Shown in pieces: positions 8,269 to 15,268 of a stretch of 35,461 nt of DNA. The notes under the pieces were generated by a model, which searched no databases, was not told where the DNA came from, and saw nothing but the letters and a program-made list of their open reading frames with translations. The position numbers were made by a program, and so were the translations under genes. Source of the stretch: Chloroflexi bacterium UBA4733 (GTDB taxonomy: Bacteria > Chloroflexota > UBA4733); NCBI GenBank assembly GCA_002404055.1, contig DHIZ01000066.1, forward strand, positions 24,048 to 59,508, given 5' to 3'. Each line of letters begins with the position of its first letter. The stretch's first letter is position 1.

Positions 8269-8679
8269 CTACACCGCCTTCGGCCCCGTGTACACCACCT
8301 CCAGCAGGATGCGGTCAGGTGACTCAAACATCACTTGATAATAGGTGTGGTCATCGCTCTGGGAGAACTCGGGACGGTGCCGCGGCGTCTCGAACAGCGG
8401 CGCCACCTTGCGTTCGGTCAGATAGCCGACTACTGCATCAACGTCCGCAGGTGACTGCGCGGCGATGGCCAGGTGATTCATCCCCGGACCGTCGTAGTCG
8501 TTCGTGACCTCCTTCGTCTGGCCGCCGAACCAGAGGCTCACGCCGCCCTCACTGGCAACGCCCAGCATCTCGGCGCTGTCGTACAGAGACTTCCAGCCAA
8601 GGAAAGCCATGAGATCTCGGTAGAACGGCATGTGTGCCGGACTGACGCCGAACATGATGTGGCCAATGTGGGTTTGCAT
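8269..8679 (-). CDS. VOC-superfamily (glyoxalase/bleomycin-resistance-like) protein
   Basis: Intact 136-residue protein with two βαβββ modules of the vicinal-oxygen-chelate fold. Likely metal ligands are the histidine in HIGHIMFGV at the N-terminus, the MNHLAI histidine at mid-protein and the glutamate in ILLEVVY at the C-terminus. GAAGG lies upstream of ATG 8679. Members of this branch act on small electrophiles or bind drugs; nothing here identifies the substrate. It has its own well-formed promoter at 8724-8752 with an overlapping palindrome, so it is probably repressed by a dimeric regulator not encoded next to it. Confidence 0.85.
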   Translation of the reverse strand: MQTHIGHIMFGVSPAHMPFYRDLMAFLGWKSLYDSAEMLGVASEGGVSLWFGGQTKEVTNDYDGPGMNHLAIAAQSPADVDAVVGYLTERKVAPLFETPRHRPEFSQSDDHTYYQVMFESPDRILLEVVYTGPKAV

Positions 8680-8723
8680 GCTGGGGTTCCTTCATAACGT
8701 GGCCGCCAGAGCCATCACGCGCT

Positions 8724-8752
8724 AAAATAGAACATCTATTCCATATTGTCAA
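8724..8752 (-). promoter_or_regulatory. Promoter with operator-like palindrome for the VOC gene
   Basis: On the minus strand TTGACA (8747-8752) is followed after exactly 17 bp by TATTTT (8724-8729). The inverted repeat AATAGA-N3-TCTATT (8726-8740) overlaps the -10 and spacer, the place expected for repressor binding. Confidence 0.6.
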
Positions 8753-8812
8753 CGGGGCGACGCGCTGCAGGCGGTGCGTCAATGCGCCTAGCCCGTTCGC
8801 ATGAGGTGCGCA

Positions 8813-10143
8813 TCACGACCCGCTTCTGTCGCGCTCTTGCGGCCGGTGTCGTCCCATGCGTGCGGCAGCCAGTGCTGTGAGGCCGAGCACGGCGAGCATG
8901 AGGAGGTCTTGGGTCAGCAGGGCGGCGCTGCCGGGCGTGGAGCCGCCGCCCTGGCCGACGATAGCGCCGCCGCTGCCGGTGCCGAGCGCGCCGCCCAGCA
9001 CGTTGGCGAGTTGAAAGGCGGCGGAGGCCGTGCCTTCCTGCCCCTTGGCCGCCGTTTCCAGCACGACCAGCGAGATGGTAGAGAAGGCCAGTCCCATGCC
9101 CAGCCCCGCCACGCCCCAGGCGAGCGCCGCCAGCCAGGCGGGTACCGGAGTGACGAGTACGGCGAGGATGCCGCCAATGCCGAGGGCGATGAAGGCCAGC
9201 CCACTCTCCACCAGCAGGCGCCGGCCGCGACTTGGCGCAAGGTGCGCCTGGAGCCAGGAGCCCGCCGTCCAACCCAACGTCGCTGTCGTGAGAGGGATGC
9301 CGCCCGACGCGATGCTCTGGCCGCGGATGGCCGTCAGCATGAGCGGCACGAAGGCGTCGACGCCGAAGAAGGCCATGTTGAGGAACGCCGCCGTCACGAC
9401 AGTGGCGGGCAGGCCGGTTGCTAGGCGTAGTGCACCGGCAGGCAGCAGGCGACGGAGCGACGGTAGAGCAAGCAGAGCCCCGGCCAGCAGCAGCCCGGCC
9501 GCCAGAGGCACGGTTGCCTCCCCCACACCGGCAAGAATCAGCGCAGTGCCGGCGGCCAGCCGGATTGCGGTTGCGGCGCGATGCCAGTCGGACGGCGCCA
9601 GGGCAGGATGGTCCAGCCGGCTGAGTATGGGCAGCGTCAGGATGGCGGCGAGCGGCGGCAGCGGCGCCAGACCCAGAAAGACCCAGCGCCAGCCAGCATG
9701 CGCGGCCTGGCAGCCTCCGGGTAGCCGCGCCCAACGGCGACGTAGGCCACCGAGCCGATGATCCCCGCCCCCAGGCCTTGCACCGCCCGCCCGGCGACAA
9801 CCACGAGCATGGCCGGCGCCGTCCCCGCGATCAGGAGCCCGATGGTGAAGAGGGCGATGCCCATGGCGAGCGGCCGAGCCGGGCCGCGGCGGTCGGCCTC
9901 GTCACCGGCCAGCGTGATACCGACGAGGTTGGTAAGCATGAAGGCGCTAAAGGCCCAGCCGTAGAGGCTGAGGCCGCCCAGGTCGCGCACCGTCGCCGGC
10001 ATCGTCGTGGCAACCGCCAGCGCCTCCAGCGCCGTGCAGGTCACCATCAAAGTCAGCCCAACCGTGAGCCGGCGCTGCGGCCCGCTCCACGCGCCGCCGA
10101 TCGGCAGCGGCACGGCCGGCGCCCGCTCCTCAACCGCTGCCAT
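8813..10143 (-). pseudogene. MFS multidrug transporter, disrupted by internal deletion/frameshift
   Basis: Two minus-strand frames make one major-facilitator transporter. The first (ATG 10143, GAGG upstream) covers helices 1-4, including the motif A region GDEADRRGPARPLAMG and GRAVQGLGAGIIGSVAYVAV. It stays similar to MFS proteins to ARPRMLA near 9700. The second, shifted frame resumes with GWRWVFLGLAPLPPLAAI and runs to 8813 with the remaining helices. In relatives about 25 residues (helix 5, antiporter motif C) lie between RPRML and GWRW; here they are gone and the frame is lost. The junction bases GCATGCTGGC can be read both as the end of RPRMLA and as the start of HAGWRW, so deletion between short direct repeats is likely. 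A working transporter is not expected. Confidence 0.8.
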
Positions 10144-10271
10144 GTCGCACTCGACCTCACCCGTCTGTAGTGGAGTCACAAAAGAAGGTTCGCCGGTACG
10201 CACCGCCATGGCCCCGACCACCGCAGGATACGGCACGGCCGCTGCTTCACGCCTGCCCAGGTGATACGGGT

Positions 10272-10277
10272 TAGAAT
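10272..10277 (+). promoter_or_regulatory. -10 element six bases before the RHH start codon (leaderless layout)
   Basis: TAGAAT ends at 10277 and the ATG is at 10284, leaving six bases between them, so transcription would begin at or next to the start codon. No Shine-Dalgarno sequence is present. The same spacing occurs at the merR-type gene at 21383. Confidence 0.4.
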
Positions 10278-10283
10278 GGGTCC

Positions 10284-10425
10284 ATGAAAGTGAAGCGGAC
10301 GTACAATCTGGGCGCCGAAACGGTGGCCACCGTCCGCGAGCTGGTGGAGCATCGCCACCTGGCTTCCAGCCAGGATGCCCTTGTCGAGATGGCGCTCGCT
10401 GACTTTTTCCTGGCCGCGCGCCACG
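10284..10425 (+). pseudogene. Ribbon-helix-helix antitoxin, N-terminal fragment
   Basis: The frame opens MKVKRTYNLGAETVATVREL and continues to SSQDALVEMALADFFLAARH, the N-terminal half of a small RHH/CopG-like antitoxin. From about 10426 the frame only reads through the reverse complement of a PemK-like toxin gene, and the expected C-terminal toxin-binding region is absent. It is therefore the 5' stump of an antitoxin gene cut by a rearrangement. The frame stays open to 10601 but that tail is antisense read-through. Confidence 0.6.
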
Positions 10426-10437
10426 CTTTCGTGGCGC
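10418..10437. repeat. Perfect hairpin at the junction of two truncated toxin-antitoxin genes
   Basis: Arms GCGCCACG (10418-10425) and CGTGGCGC (10430-10437) enclose the loop CTTT. The hairpin sits exactly where the RHH stump (+) meets the toxin stump (-). It could have promoted the fusion, or could be a terminator between convergent genes that was kept. Confidence 0.6.
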
Positions 10438-10492
10438 TCAGATCCGAGAAGGGGAAGGGAATGATGACGACATCCCCTTTTACAAGTGCGCC
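10427..10492 (-). pseudogene. PemK/MazF-like toxin, N-terminal fragment
   Basis: Directly downstream of, and overlapping, the antitoxin stop, the minus frame reads VKGDVVIIPFPFSDLSATK, the diagnostic N-terminus of PemK/MazF-type mRNA interferases. After this the similarity stops and the frame becomes antisense of the RHH stump. No proper start codon is left: the codon at the expected first position is GTA. The catalytic C-terminal part is lost, so no active toxin is expected. Confidence 0.65.
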
Positions 10493-10683
10493 CAAGCGGC
10501 GTCTTCCTCCGGGCTGTCCCAATCCTTTCGGAGGCTGGTCTCGGCGGCGAGCAGCAGGTCGTGGAGGTCGTCACGGTCATCCACGCTGGCAAGCGTGCTG
10601 ATGAATTCAGAGACGAGGACGAGTTTGTCCGGCGACAAGCGACGGAGTTGCTCTTCCACGCGGTCGAGGGTGACGGATTCCAT
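10480..10683 (-). CDS. Small antitoxin-like protein of a broken PemK-type module
   Basis: A complete 67-residue acidic protein (MESVTLDRVEEQLRRLSPDK, ending PEEDAAWAHL) from ATG 10683 with GAAGG upstream. It resembles the short antitoxins that precede PemK/MazF toxins: a helical N-terminus, then a D/E-rich tail. Its stop overlaps the toxin stump, the usual arrangement. With the toxin truncated it is an orphan antitoxin, perhaps retained by chance or as protection against related toxins elsewhere. Confidence 0.6.
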   Translation of the reverse strand: MESVTLDRVEEQLRRLSPDKLVLVSEFISTLASVDDRDDLHDLLLAAETSLRKDWDSPEEDAAWAHL

Positions 10684-10732
10684 GTCTGCCTTCACTTCGA
10701 CGGGGTGAACCGTGCGTGCTGTGTGCGGCCCA

Positions 10733-10920
10733 TCATAACACGGCTATTTGCTTCTGACGTGGCGGGAAGTCTATCCCCGCCCCGGGCGCAACCAGCCCCG
10801 ACTCGCGGGCCAGGACGACGAGTTGGGCGCGATCTCGAGCGTCCAGCTTGGCCATGGCGTGGCTGACGTGGGTCTTGGCGGTGGCCAGGCCGGCGTGGCG
10901 CAGACAGTGTTGCGGCGAGC
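10733..10920 (-). pseudogene. LuxR/NarL-type response regulator, C-terminal HTH fragment
   Basis: The minus frame ending at TGA 10733 reads LATAKTHVSHAMAKLDARDR and AQLVVLARESGLVAPG, the recognition helix and last helix of a LuxR-type output domain. Upstream of about 10915 there is no receiver domain in any frame. Another minus frame (about 10920-11025) has a single hydrophobic segment, RVALLEVFVIGVTPLAATL, of unknown origin. This is a tail fragment of a deleted two-component gene. Confidence 0.55.
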
Positions 10921-11039
10921 GGCGTGACGCCGATCACGAACACTTCGAGGAGCGCCACCCGGATGCCATCGGCCAGCCAGGGGCGGTGCAGGGCAGCGGT
11001 CACATTGCGTCTCACACCCGGCATGCTACAGGACGGTGA

Positions 11040-11337
11040 GTCGCTGCGCATCCGCTGCTCGGAGTATTGCTCGGGTCAACCACGGAGGTACAGCGGCGGT
11101 GTCTGTACCGTTGTGGGCGTAGGAGCAAGGCCCACCCGACGATGAATGCCTTTGTTGGCGAACTCCGTCGAGCAAGACGGGGGCATAGGCGAGGCCGGAA
11201 CAAGGGCGTATGCAATACGCCCCTACGCCGCGTGGTGGGCTGTAGATCGCTCGGTAGCATTTTCGGTGAGGGAATACGCAGCAAGAGCAAGGCAAACACA
11301 CCCCTGCTACACTATGTTGAGGGCTGATTGATGGCAG
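11040..11337. other. Intergenic remnant with palindromic filler, no gene seen
   Basis: About 300 bases with no frame that looks coding. It contains a near-perfect palindrome, GGGCGTATGCAATACGCCC (11204-11222), of a type often scattered through intergenic DNA. A Shine-Dalgarno sequence for the next gene lies at its end (GGAGG, 11338-11342). Confidence 0.5.
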
Positions 11338-11347
11338 GAGGCAAGTG

Positions 11348-11914
11348 ATGATCGCCGAATTGACTCGCGTCCGCTTCAGCGTGAGCGACTATCATCGCAT
11401 GCTTGAGGTAGGCATTCTCGGCCCAGACGACCGTGTGGAACTGATCGACGGGGAGATTGTGACCATGAGCGCGGTTGGCTGTCTCCACGCCGGTACCGTC
11501 AACCGCCTGACCAGCTTTTTGGTCCGGACACTTGGCGACAGGGCGGTGGTGAGTGTGCAAAACCCCGTGCAACTGTCCGACGACACCGAGCCGGAGCCGG
11601 ATCTCGCTGTGCTCTTGCCGCGCGACGACTTCTATAGCACCGCCCATCCGTTGCCCCCCGACGTGCTCCTCCTCATCGAAGTGGGCGACAGCTCGTTCCT
11701 GGCTGATCGACGGTCGAAGCTGCCGCGCTACGCGCGGGCGGGGATCCGCGAAACCTGGCTGGCCAATCTGGAGGCCGGCGCGGTTGAGCGCCACACCAAC
11801 CCAGACGACAGCGGCTATCGTGATGTCGTCACCCTCAGGCGAGGGCAACGGCTGGCGTCAACCGTCGTCGCGGGCCTCACGCTGGCCGGCGACCAGATCC
11901 TCGGGCCAGCCTGA
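11348..11914 (+). CDS. Uma2-family (DUF820) PD-(D/E)xK nuclease-like protein
   Basis: Uma2 protein of 188 residues with a restriction-endonuclease fold. Seen in order: ELIDGE near residue 31, the conserved H47 region, EPEPDLAVL with D85, LLIEV with E111, and K124 in RRSKLPRYARAGI followed by ETWL. These are the putative catalytic D-E-K set of the family. GGAGG at 11338-11342 gives proper spacing to ATG 11348; the GTG three bases earlier is too close. Uma2 genes occur in many copies in Cyanobacteria and Chloroflexota; their role is not settled (nuclease, transposon-derived or defence). A second, quite different copy is at 18631. Confidence 0.85.
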   Translation: MIAELTRVRFSVSDYHRMLEVGILGPDDRVELIDGEIVTMSAVGCLHAGTVNRLTSFLVRTLGDRAVVSVQNPVQLSDDTEPEPDLAVLLPRDDFYSTAHPLPPDVLLLIEVGDSSFLADRRSKLPRYARAGIRETWLANLEAGAVERHTNPDDSGYRDVVTLRRGQRLASTVVAGLTLAGDQILGPA

Positions 11915-11992
11915 CAACTCGCACGACGGTCTCCCTTGCCTTTGAGCATGTATGTCGTAACCGGTGCAGGAACCAGCCCAGGGCTTCCGCAT

Positions 11993-12781
11993 CTATTTCT
12001 TGGATCGCCGTAGATCCTTGAGGATGTCAAGCACCAGCGATGAGCGGAGCGCTTCGATTCGGTCGATGGCATTCGCGACGTCAAATTGTAAGACCTCAAG
12101 CAAGCGAAGCAGTTTCGATTGATCGTTCACGAAGCGCTCGTTCGACATGTAGCGATGGTGCGCCACGGCGTTTCGTGCTTCCTTCGCTGCTCCCACGAGC
12201 GTCACCGCTTCGGTATTTAGGATGGGACGGCCCGTGGAGCGAACCAGGAGCGCGTGCGGGTTCTGCTGGTGCGCGTGCAGGACGATCGTATTCAGCCAAC
12301 CCATCGTTATCTACTCCAGGAACTCCCCGGGGCTACGTACGTTCGCGAGGTGCTTGCCGAGCGGGGAGTATCGATCCTGCTCCCAGCGCAAGCCTCGTTG
12401 GGCAGGGTCGCTGGCAAAAATAGGCGCCTGCCTGCTCGGCAGGTAATCCCGCGGGAAGCGATACCAGGTCGCGCCAACGGCCCGCGTGAAATGGAGGTCG
12501 ACCTGGGAGCGTAGCCCACTCTCCGCCCAATGTGTCAGGATATAGAGGCAACTCAAACGAGCGAGGTTGCCGTTGTAGACCTGCACGGTGTACGCCCAGG
12601 GATTGGCGATGTGTTCCTTTGCTGCCTGTGCGGCCGTGTAACGAGCAGCCAGGAAGACGCGGTCGTAGCCGTTGCATAAAATGAACGTCTTGACTCGTCG
12701 GCGAAGACCAGCGTCATCACTCGGCAGCCCGATCGTGGCGAGGACTCGGGTGGTGCGCTGTTCAATGTCCAAGGTTACCAA
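11993..12781 (-). pseudogene. Abi-like HEPN protein interrupted by an in-frame amber codon
   Basis: Two minus frames, 12781-12311 (156 residues, TTG start, TAA two codons before it) and 12304-11993 (103 residues from ATG 12304), are in the same reading frame with only a TAG and two codons between them. Read through, they make about 262 codons resembling Abi-like abortive-infection proteins: N-terminal NGYDRVFLAARY region, a middle LARLSCLYILTHW helix, and the C-terminal HEPN RNase motif R-x4-H in EARNAVAHH. A CAG-to-TAG change (Gln to amber) after FLE is the simplest explanation. Alternatives are suppressed amber, a genuine two-gene arrangement (the second has no good Shine-Dalgarno), or a sequencing error. 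The N-terminus may also be short. Confidence 0.6.
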
Positions 12782-12906
12782 GTTTTAGCCGACTGTCCGT
12801 TGACTTATCGCCGCGAGTAGCGTACAGTATAGCTGCAAGGCCCACTTTGGGAGACTGCCGGCGTGCGGGGACCGGGTAACCATCCGCCGTACCAACGTTC
12901 TCATAA

Positions 12907-12933
12907 AGAGGCTCGCTCCCAAGGCGAGCCTCT
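12907..12933 (-). terminator. Strong stem-loop, probable terminator or structured leader on the minus strand
   Basis: Arms AGAGGCTCGC (12907-12916) and GCGAGCCTCT (12924-12933) pair perfectly around a 7-nt loop. On the minus strand the stem is followed by a short T-run (TCTTTATG); on the plus strand there is none. It therefore best fits a rho-independent terminator for a minus-strand transcript from the 13010-13110 region, upstream of the Abi-like gene. Confidence 0.5.
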
Positions 12934-13009
12934 GGGCGTTTCTGGCGGGTTCCTCCGAAGCAGACGGGGGATCCACGCGCGGACAGGCTCGTGGCTGTAC
13001 CCATTCGGT

Positions 13010-13110
13010 TAGTACCCCTTGACCATCTTCGCAATCCAGGTTAAGCTACCATCCGTGACTGGCGTTGCTTCCTGACCTGTTCCTAGCAGTCGTGAGTGTC
13101 CATCCAACCC
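13010..13110 (-). ncRNA. Possible degenerate 5S-rRNA-like or other structured RNA
   Basis: No gene is readable in the 369 bases between the Abi-like gene and the WXG operon. The minus strand here has short strings in the order found in 5S rRNA: GAACAGGTCAGGAAG, ACGCC, GGATGGTAG and TTGCGAAG, with a terminator-like hairpin 80 bases downstream. Helix I and helix IV do not fold convincingly, and the loop E strand is off consensus. It could be a decayed 5S gene, another small RNA, or chance. Confidence 0.2.
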
Positions 13111-13150
13111 GGTAAGCACACGGGGCTGGGTGAGGCGCGGGAGGTACACG

Positions 13151-13429
13151 ATGCCCGGCGATGCGATCGTCAACCCCGAAGACCTGATCCGTTTTGCCCG
13201 AGCGCTGAAAGCCTTCGATAGCGAGCTGATGCAGATCCATGCGCGTATGCAAATGGAGTTTCAGCGCGTCAGTCAGACCTGGCGCGATCAGCAACAGCAG
13301 AAGTTCTCCGGGGAGTTCGAGCAGATGACGCAGTTGCTGCGCCACTTCCATCAGACGGCCGAGCAGCACGTCCCGCAACTCATGGGCAAAGCCGGCCTGG
13401 CGCAGGACTATTTGAATCACGCGAGGTAG
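13151..13429 (+). CDS. WXG100-like small helical protein, gene 1 of FtsK/WXG locus
   Basis: A 92-residue, all-helical protein with a W44-R-D46 turn (SQTWRDQQQQKF) at its centre, the hallmark of WXG100 (ESAT-6-like) proteins: two amphipathic helices joined by a W-x-G/D turn. Length is standard for the family. GGGAGG precedes ATG 13151. There is no signal peptide, as expected for type VII substrates; the C-terminus (QDYLNHAR) lacks a clear Y-x3-D/E export motif. It opens a five-gene, same-strand cluster ending in an FtsK-type ATPase, so it is probably a substrate or structural partner of that machine. The next gene starts 8 bp later. Confidence 0.75.
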   Translation: MPGDAIVNPEDLIRFARALKAFDSELMQIHARMQMEFQRVSQTWRDQQQQKFSGEFEQMTQLLRHFHQTAEQHVPQLMGKAGLAQDYLNHAR

Positions 13430-13437
13430 CAGCCACT

Positions 13438-14061
13438 GTGCCTGACGGCGTCAATGTCCATTCCATCCGCGCGCTGGACGAGTTGCGCACCGCGCTGCAG
13501 CAGTTCTCCCGCGCGAGCGCCGATGCGCTTGCCGCTGCCGGTCGAGAGATTCAAGTGATGGACGAGTGGCTCCTGACGATGCGCCGCCAATGGCAGGGGG
13601 AAGTGCAGCGCCGCCAGGAGGAGTTTCGGGTTGCCGAACGCCGTCTCATCGCCTGCCGGGAGGCCGCCGATGACCGCTCTGGGGGTGGCTGCGCCGGCTA
13701 CGAAACGGCGCTGCTCCGGGCACGCGTCGAACTGGCGCGGGCCACAGACGGACTCCAGAACGTAGAGTTTTGGATCAAGACGCTCAGGCAAGCGGCGCAA
13801 AGCTACGGCGTCGAGGCGCAGCGCTTGACCGCCGAGCTGGAACAACGCCTGCCCAGGGGCCTGGAAGTGCTACGGTCCAGTGCATCCCGGCTGCAAGCAT
13901 ATGCGGCCATCAGCCTGGCGGCCGCGTCGGGACCGGTGCGGGCAGTCCCTACCACACCCGTGAGCCTCAGCGGCAACCCGGAGACCTCCGGCGCACGGGA
14001 GGTATCACCCACCCCGGAACGTCTCCAGGGCGGGCTGGGCAGCCCGGAACGCCGGGGCTGA
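13438..14061 (+). CDS. Long WXG-type coiled-coil protein, gene 2 of FtsK/WXG locus
   Basis: 207 residues, GTG start 8 bp after gene 1. The first about 75 residues look like an enlarged WXG hairpin: helix, W52-Q-G54 (RRQWQGEVQRRQEEF), second helix. A second helical pair follows (residues 90-165), then a disordered Pro/Ser/Thr/Gly-rich tail of about 40 residues. No catalytic motif or membrane segment. The architecture recalls long ESX partner proteins, but I cannot assign it to a named family. Its stop codon lies inside an 11-bp sequence that is repeated 448 bp downstream, where a fold-back element has been inserted between this gene and gene 3. Confidence 0.65.
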   Translation: MPDGVNVHSIRALDELRTALQQFSRASADALAAAGREIQVMDEWLLTMRRQWQGEVQRRQEEFRVAERRLIACREAADDRSGGGCAGYETALLRARVELARATDGLQNVEFWIKTLRQAAQSYGVEAQRLTAELEQRLPRGLEVLRSSASRLQAYAAISLAAASGPVRAVPTTPVSLSGNPETSGAREVSPTPERLQGGLGSPERRG

Positions 14062-14516
14062 GAGGAATGTGGAGAGGGAGCTGTGTCGCAACTGCGGGTG
14101 GGTACGGTGCCGGGACTGCGGTCTCCGGCCCAAAAACAGCACTGCCGTGCCGGAGAGTGCGCCGCAAAGAATTGCTCAGCGAGTGGACGGTGTATCTGCC
14201 AGGGCACAAGGCCGCGATTGCGATCGGCGGCCAAGCGACGAGGGCGACTGTGGTCGCTTGGGTATGCCATGCACGGTGCGCAACGCGACCGCAGTCGCCC
14301 TCGTCGCTTGGCCGCCGATCGCAATCGCGGCCCTGTACCTCGCGGCGCATCGCAGGCTTGCCAGCTATGCAAAACTTTGCGGTGCATTCCGTGCCGGACG
14401 CCTCCCCCAGGACCGCAGTCCTGTCTTTGGGCCGCAGACCGCAGTCGCGGCTCTGTACCATATCCAGTCGCGGCACTGCTCGGGCTCATCTAAACCGTAT
14501 TGGAACTGAGAGGAAT
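14058..14516. mobile_element. 437-bp fold-back (MITE-like) insertion with 11-bp direct repeats
   Basis: CTGAGAGGAAT occurs at 14058-14068 and again at 14506-14516. Between them lie 437 bases that form a huge imperfect palindrome: the inner arms 14210-14257 and 14285-14332 (48 nt each, one clear mismatch) enclose a 27-nt loop, and the outer arms (about 14071-14209 against 14333-14490) also pair, for example via CCGCAAAG and GACTGCGGTCT blocks. Removing one repeat plus the element restores a tight operon junction: stop TGA, GAGGA ribosome site, 10 nt, ATG of gene 3. This is what a transposition with target duplication would leave. No protein is encoded, so it would need a transposase in trans. 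Related copies: 29668-29801 and 35351-35461. Confidence 0.8.
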
Positions 14517-14519
14517 TAC

Positions 14520-14747
14520 ATGGCAGATTTGCGCCAGACGGCGGCTGAGTTGGACGTCGCCCTGCAACGGTTGCGCCAGCAATGGGAGCGGACAGCCGGT
14601 GCGTGGGACGATCAGGTCCGCCGCTCCGTCGAGGCGGAGTATTGGCAGCCCCTCCAGCAGCAAACACAGGCGACCCGAGCGCAGATGGAACGCCTTGGTG
14701 AAGTAATCGCGGCGGCGGCTCGCAGCGTCGCGCCGCCACGCGGCTGA
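14520..14747 (+). CDS. Small helical protein, possible WXG-like, gene 3 of FtsK/WXG locus
   Basis: A 75-residue helical protein from ATG 14520 with AGAGG 8 nt upstream. W29-D30-D31 (AGAWDDQVRRSVEAEYW) sits at the expected turn between two amphipathic helices, a weak W-x-D match. A second tryptophan follows at 42. It is shorter than typical WXG100 proteins (about 100). An open frame extends far upstream, but only through the fold-back element, so the ATG at 14520 is the real start. The next gene begins 13 bp later. Likely a partner of the other small helical proteins here; function not known. Confidence 0.65.
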   Translation: MADLRQTAAELDVALQRLRQQWERTAGAWDDQVRRSVEAEYWQPLQQQTQATRAQMERLGEVIAAAARSVAPPRG

Positions 14748-14760
14748 AGGGAGGCGAATA

Positions 14761-15231
14761 ATGGCGGAGTCAACCTTGATCCAGCGCGAGCGCGAGATCG
14801 TCCGTTCCATACGCGACATGGCGGCGCAACGCGTAGAGTGCCAGGCCCGAGGCGAACGTGCGACGACTGCTGTTCAGGAGCAGACCCGGCGGGCGCTAGC
14901 GAAGGTTGATCACGAGTCTGAGGAGGCGCTGACACAATGCAGCGAGAGTATTGACCGCGCACGTAGATCCTTGAAAGAAGCAGGGTTGCCAGACATGGCT
15001 ATCCAACTCGCTGCTAAAAGGGGTGGAAGCGCCGTAAGCGGTACGCCTAAAGACATAAGCAGCCTTAATGTCATACGAATGAGAACGAGTGAGTCTGCAG
15101 GCGAAGTGGCTCGTCATATTGCTGCTCTGGACCGCCTTGATAAGCGCAAATCCCTCATCGTTAGGTTGATTTCTGTGGGTATCTTCCTTTTAGTGATACT
15201 ATTTCTTCTAGTTATTACCGGGCGAATATAA
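14761..15231 (+). CDS. Tail-anchored coiled-coil membrane protein, gene 4 of FtsK/WXG locus
   Basis: 156 residues with good GGGAGG upstream. Residues 1-85 are highly charged and heptad-like (coiled coil); a polar linker follows; residues 132-153 (SLIVRLISVGIFLLVILFLL and on) form a single C-terminal membrane helix with only three residues after it. No signal peptide, so the bulk is probably cytoplasmic and tail-anchored. The FtsK-type ATPase downstream lacks the N-terminal membrane helices of EccC/EssC, so this protein is a good candidate for its membrane anchor. The second half is noticeably more AT-rich than the neighbours. I know of no family match. Confidence 0.65.
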   Translation: MAESTLIQREREIVRSIRDMAAQRVECQARGERATTAVQEQTRRALAKVDHESEEALTQCSESIDRARRSLKEAGLPDMAIQLAAKRGGSAVSGTPKDISSLNVIRMRTSESAGEVARHIAALDRLDKRKSLIVRLISVGIFLLVILFLLVITGRI

Positions 15232-15268
15232 TACCTGAACTCGCAATCGTTGAGCAACGGAGACGAAC

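Noticed and set aside
10486..10866. 126-codon plus-strand frame
   Set aside because: Antisense of the small antitoxin and the LuxR fragment, which have family matches.
13010..13110. SRP (4.5S) RNA, suggested by CAGGTCAGG..GAAGCA on the minus strand
   Set aside because: The invariant GGAA tetraloop and symmetric loop of domain IV are not formed; a 5S-like reading fits slightly better but is also weak.
12907..13110. tRNA gene in the gap before the WXG operon
   Set aside because: No T-loop GGTTCRA motif or seven-base acceptor pairing at proper spacing.
13770..14519. Open frame of some 250 codons upstream of gene 3 running through the fold-back element
   Set aside because: It crosses gene 2 in another frame and a palindrome; the ribosome site and family match begin only at ATG 14520.
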